This document shows positions 4,844-5,235 of a stretch of 5,235 nt of DNA, one piece after another; the first letter of the stretch is position 1, and every line of letters starts with the position of its first letter. The position numbers and the translations under genes are program-made. This DNA comes from CALAED01 sp937891035 (GTDB lineage Bacteria; Actinomycetota; Actinomycetes; Streptosporangiales; Streptosporangiaceae). The notes beneath the pieces are model-generated. The model had not been told where the DNA came from and searched no databases. It saw nothing but the letters and a program-made list of their open reading frames with translations. The DNA is taken from contig DASQSZ010000379.1 of the NCBI GenBank assembly GCA_035642125.1, positions 1-5,235 of the forward strand. The letters are read 5' to 3'.

Positions 4844-5235
4844 ATGATGACCTCCATGGCGGGGCTCGGCGGTTCACGGTGGCGCGGGCTCGTGGTCGTG
4901 GCGGGGCTCGTCGGCCTGGCGGTTTCGGTGGCGGTGGTCGCCGTTTTGCTGCGCGGGGACGCCCTGTCCACCGCGGCGAACGTGGCACAGTTGGTCGCCG
5001 TGGTGCTGGCGGTGCCATCGCTGGCGGTCGGGCTCATGGCCTGGTGGAACCCGCGCGTACCGAAGCCGAGCAGCCTCCAGCAGATGGACCTGGCCCAGGA
5101 GAGGCTGGCGAGCCTCGTCAAGGAGCAGTGGCGCGAAGAGATCAGCATTCGCGAACTCGATGACGTATCGCGTCTTGCCGTCCGGTGGCGGATCACCGAT
5201 CTCGACGTCATGGACCACGCCGACCGCATCGGCGG
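4844..5235 (+). CDS. N-terminus of a two-helix membrane protein, probably a NACHT-type NTPase (3' end outside window)
   Basis: The frame is open to the window end, giving 130 residues. Two hydrophobic helices are clear: residues 15-36 (from GLVVVAGLVG) and 46-67 (from NVAQLVAVVL), joined by a short polar loop RGDALSTAA. After WWNPRVPKP comes a charged helix with LAQERLASLVKEQWREEISIREL and then LAVRWRITDLDVMDHADRIG. The pattern of a helix ending in QWxxE, then a short acidic linker, then VRW and an acidic stretch is what I know from actinobacterial proteins just before a NACHT domain. The Walker A motif would lie beyond the window, so NACHT is an inference. Such STAND-type NTPases act as signal-sensing switches, and some bacterial members defend against phage. 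Three ATG codons (4844, 4847, 4856) are in frame and none has a clear ribosome binding site, so the start is uncertain by a few residues. A probable terminator just upstream suggests independent transcription. Confidence 0.7.
   Translation, partial: MMTSMAGLGGSRWRGLVVVAGLVGLAVSVAVVAVLLRGDALSTAANVAQLVAVVLAVPSLAVGLMAWWNPRVPKPSSLQQMDLAQERLASLVKEQWREEISIRELDDVSRLAVRWRITDLDVMDHADRIG

Noticed and set aside
4828..5163. Plus-strand open frame overlapping the membrane protein
   Set aside because: Gly/Arg-rich translation in a shifted frame; the 4844 frame shows clean transmembrane helices and a natural amphipathic region.

Overview
The window is very GC-rich with strongly GC-biased third codon positions. 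It carries a nonribosomal peptide synthetase (NRPS) piece, two Methyltransf_19 (DUF574) proteins, an F420-type luciferase-like oxidoreductase and a NACHT-like N-terminus. Together these point to a filamentous actinomycete (Streptomycetales or Streptosporangiales type). Every gene I can support is on the + strand, and I see no tRNA, rRNA, CRISPR array or transposase.

Layout. (1) Bases 2-1576: the 3' end of an NRPS gene that enters from outside the window. It starts in what looks like the middle of a condensation domain, passes within a few dozen residues into an adenylation domain already past its A3 phosphate loop, and ends with a carrier domain and no thioesterase. It looks like an internally deleted synthetase. 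(2) Bases 1577-1912: non-coding gap with two adjacent hairpins, a probable transcription end. (3) Bases 1913-2746: first Methyltransf_19 protein, with the only TTA codon among the genes of the window. (4) Bases 2747-2823: short regulatory gap with a TTGACT -35-like box and two inverted repeats, but no Shine-Dalgarno sequence. (5) Bases 2824-3699: luciferase-like, probably F420-dependent oxidoreductase. (6) Bases 3700-3890: gap ending in a ribosome binding site. (7) Bases 3891-4691: second Methyltransf_19 protein, a divergent paralogue of the first. (8) Bases 4692-4843: gap with a four-copy CACCGG repeat and a terminator-like hairpin. (9) Bases 4844 to the end: N-terminus of a two-helix membrane protein whose cytoplasmic start resembles the region before the NACHT NTPase domain in actinobacterial NLR-like proteins.

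How the parts relate. Gaps of 77-336 bases, with hairpins in several of them, argue against one long operon. The methyltransferase / oxidoreductase / methyltransferase trio could be a small tailoring set or just accessory genes beside a decaying NRPS locus; the sequence alone does not decide. The most informative points are the NRPS domain junction and its 27-bp repeat, the methyltransferase pair with its altered motif in copy 2, and the membrane NACHT-like gene cut off by the window end.
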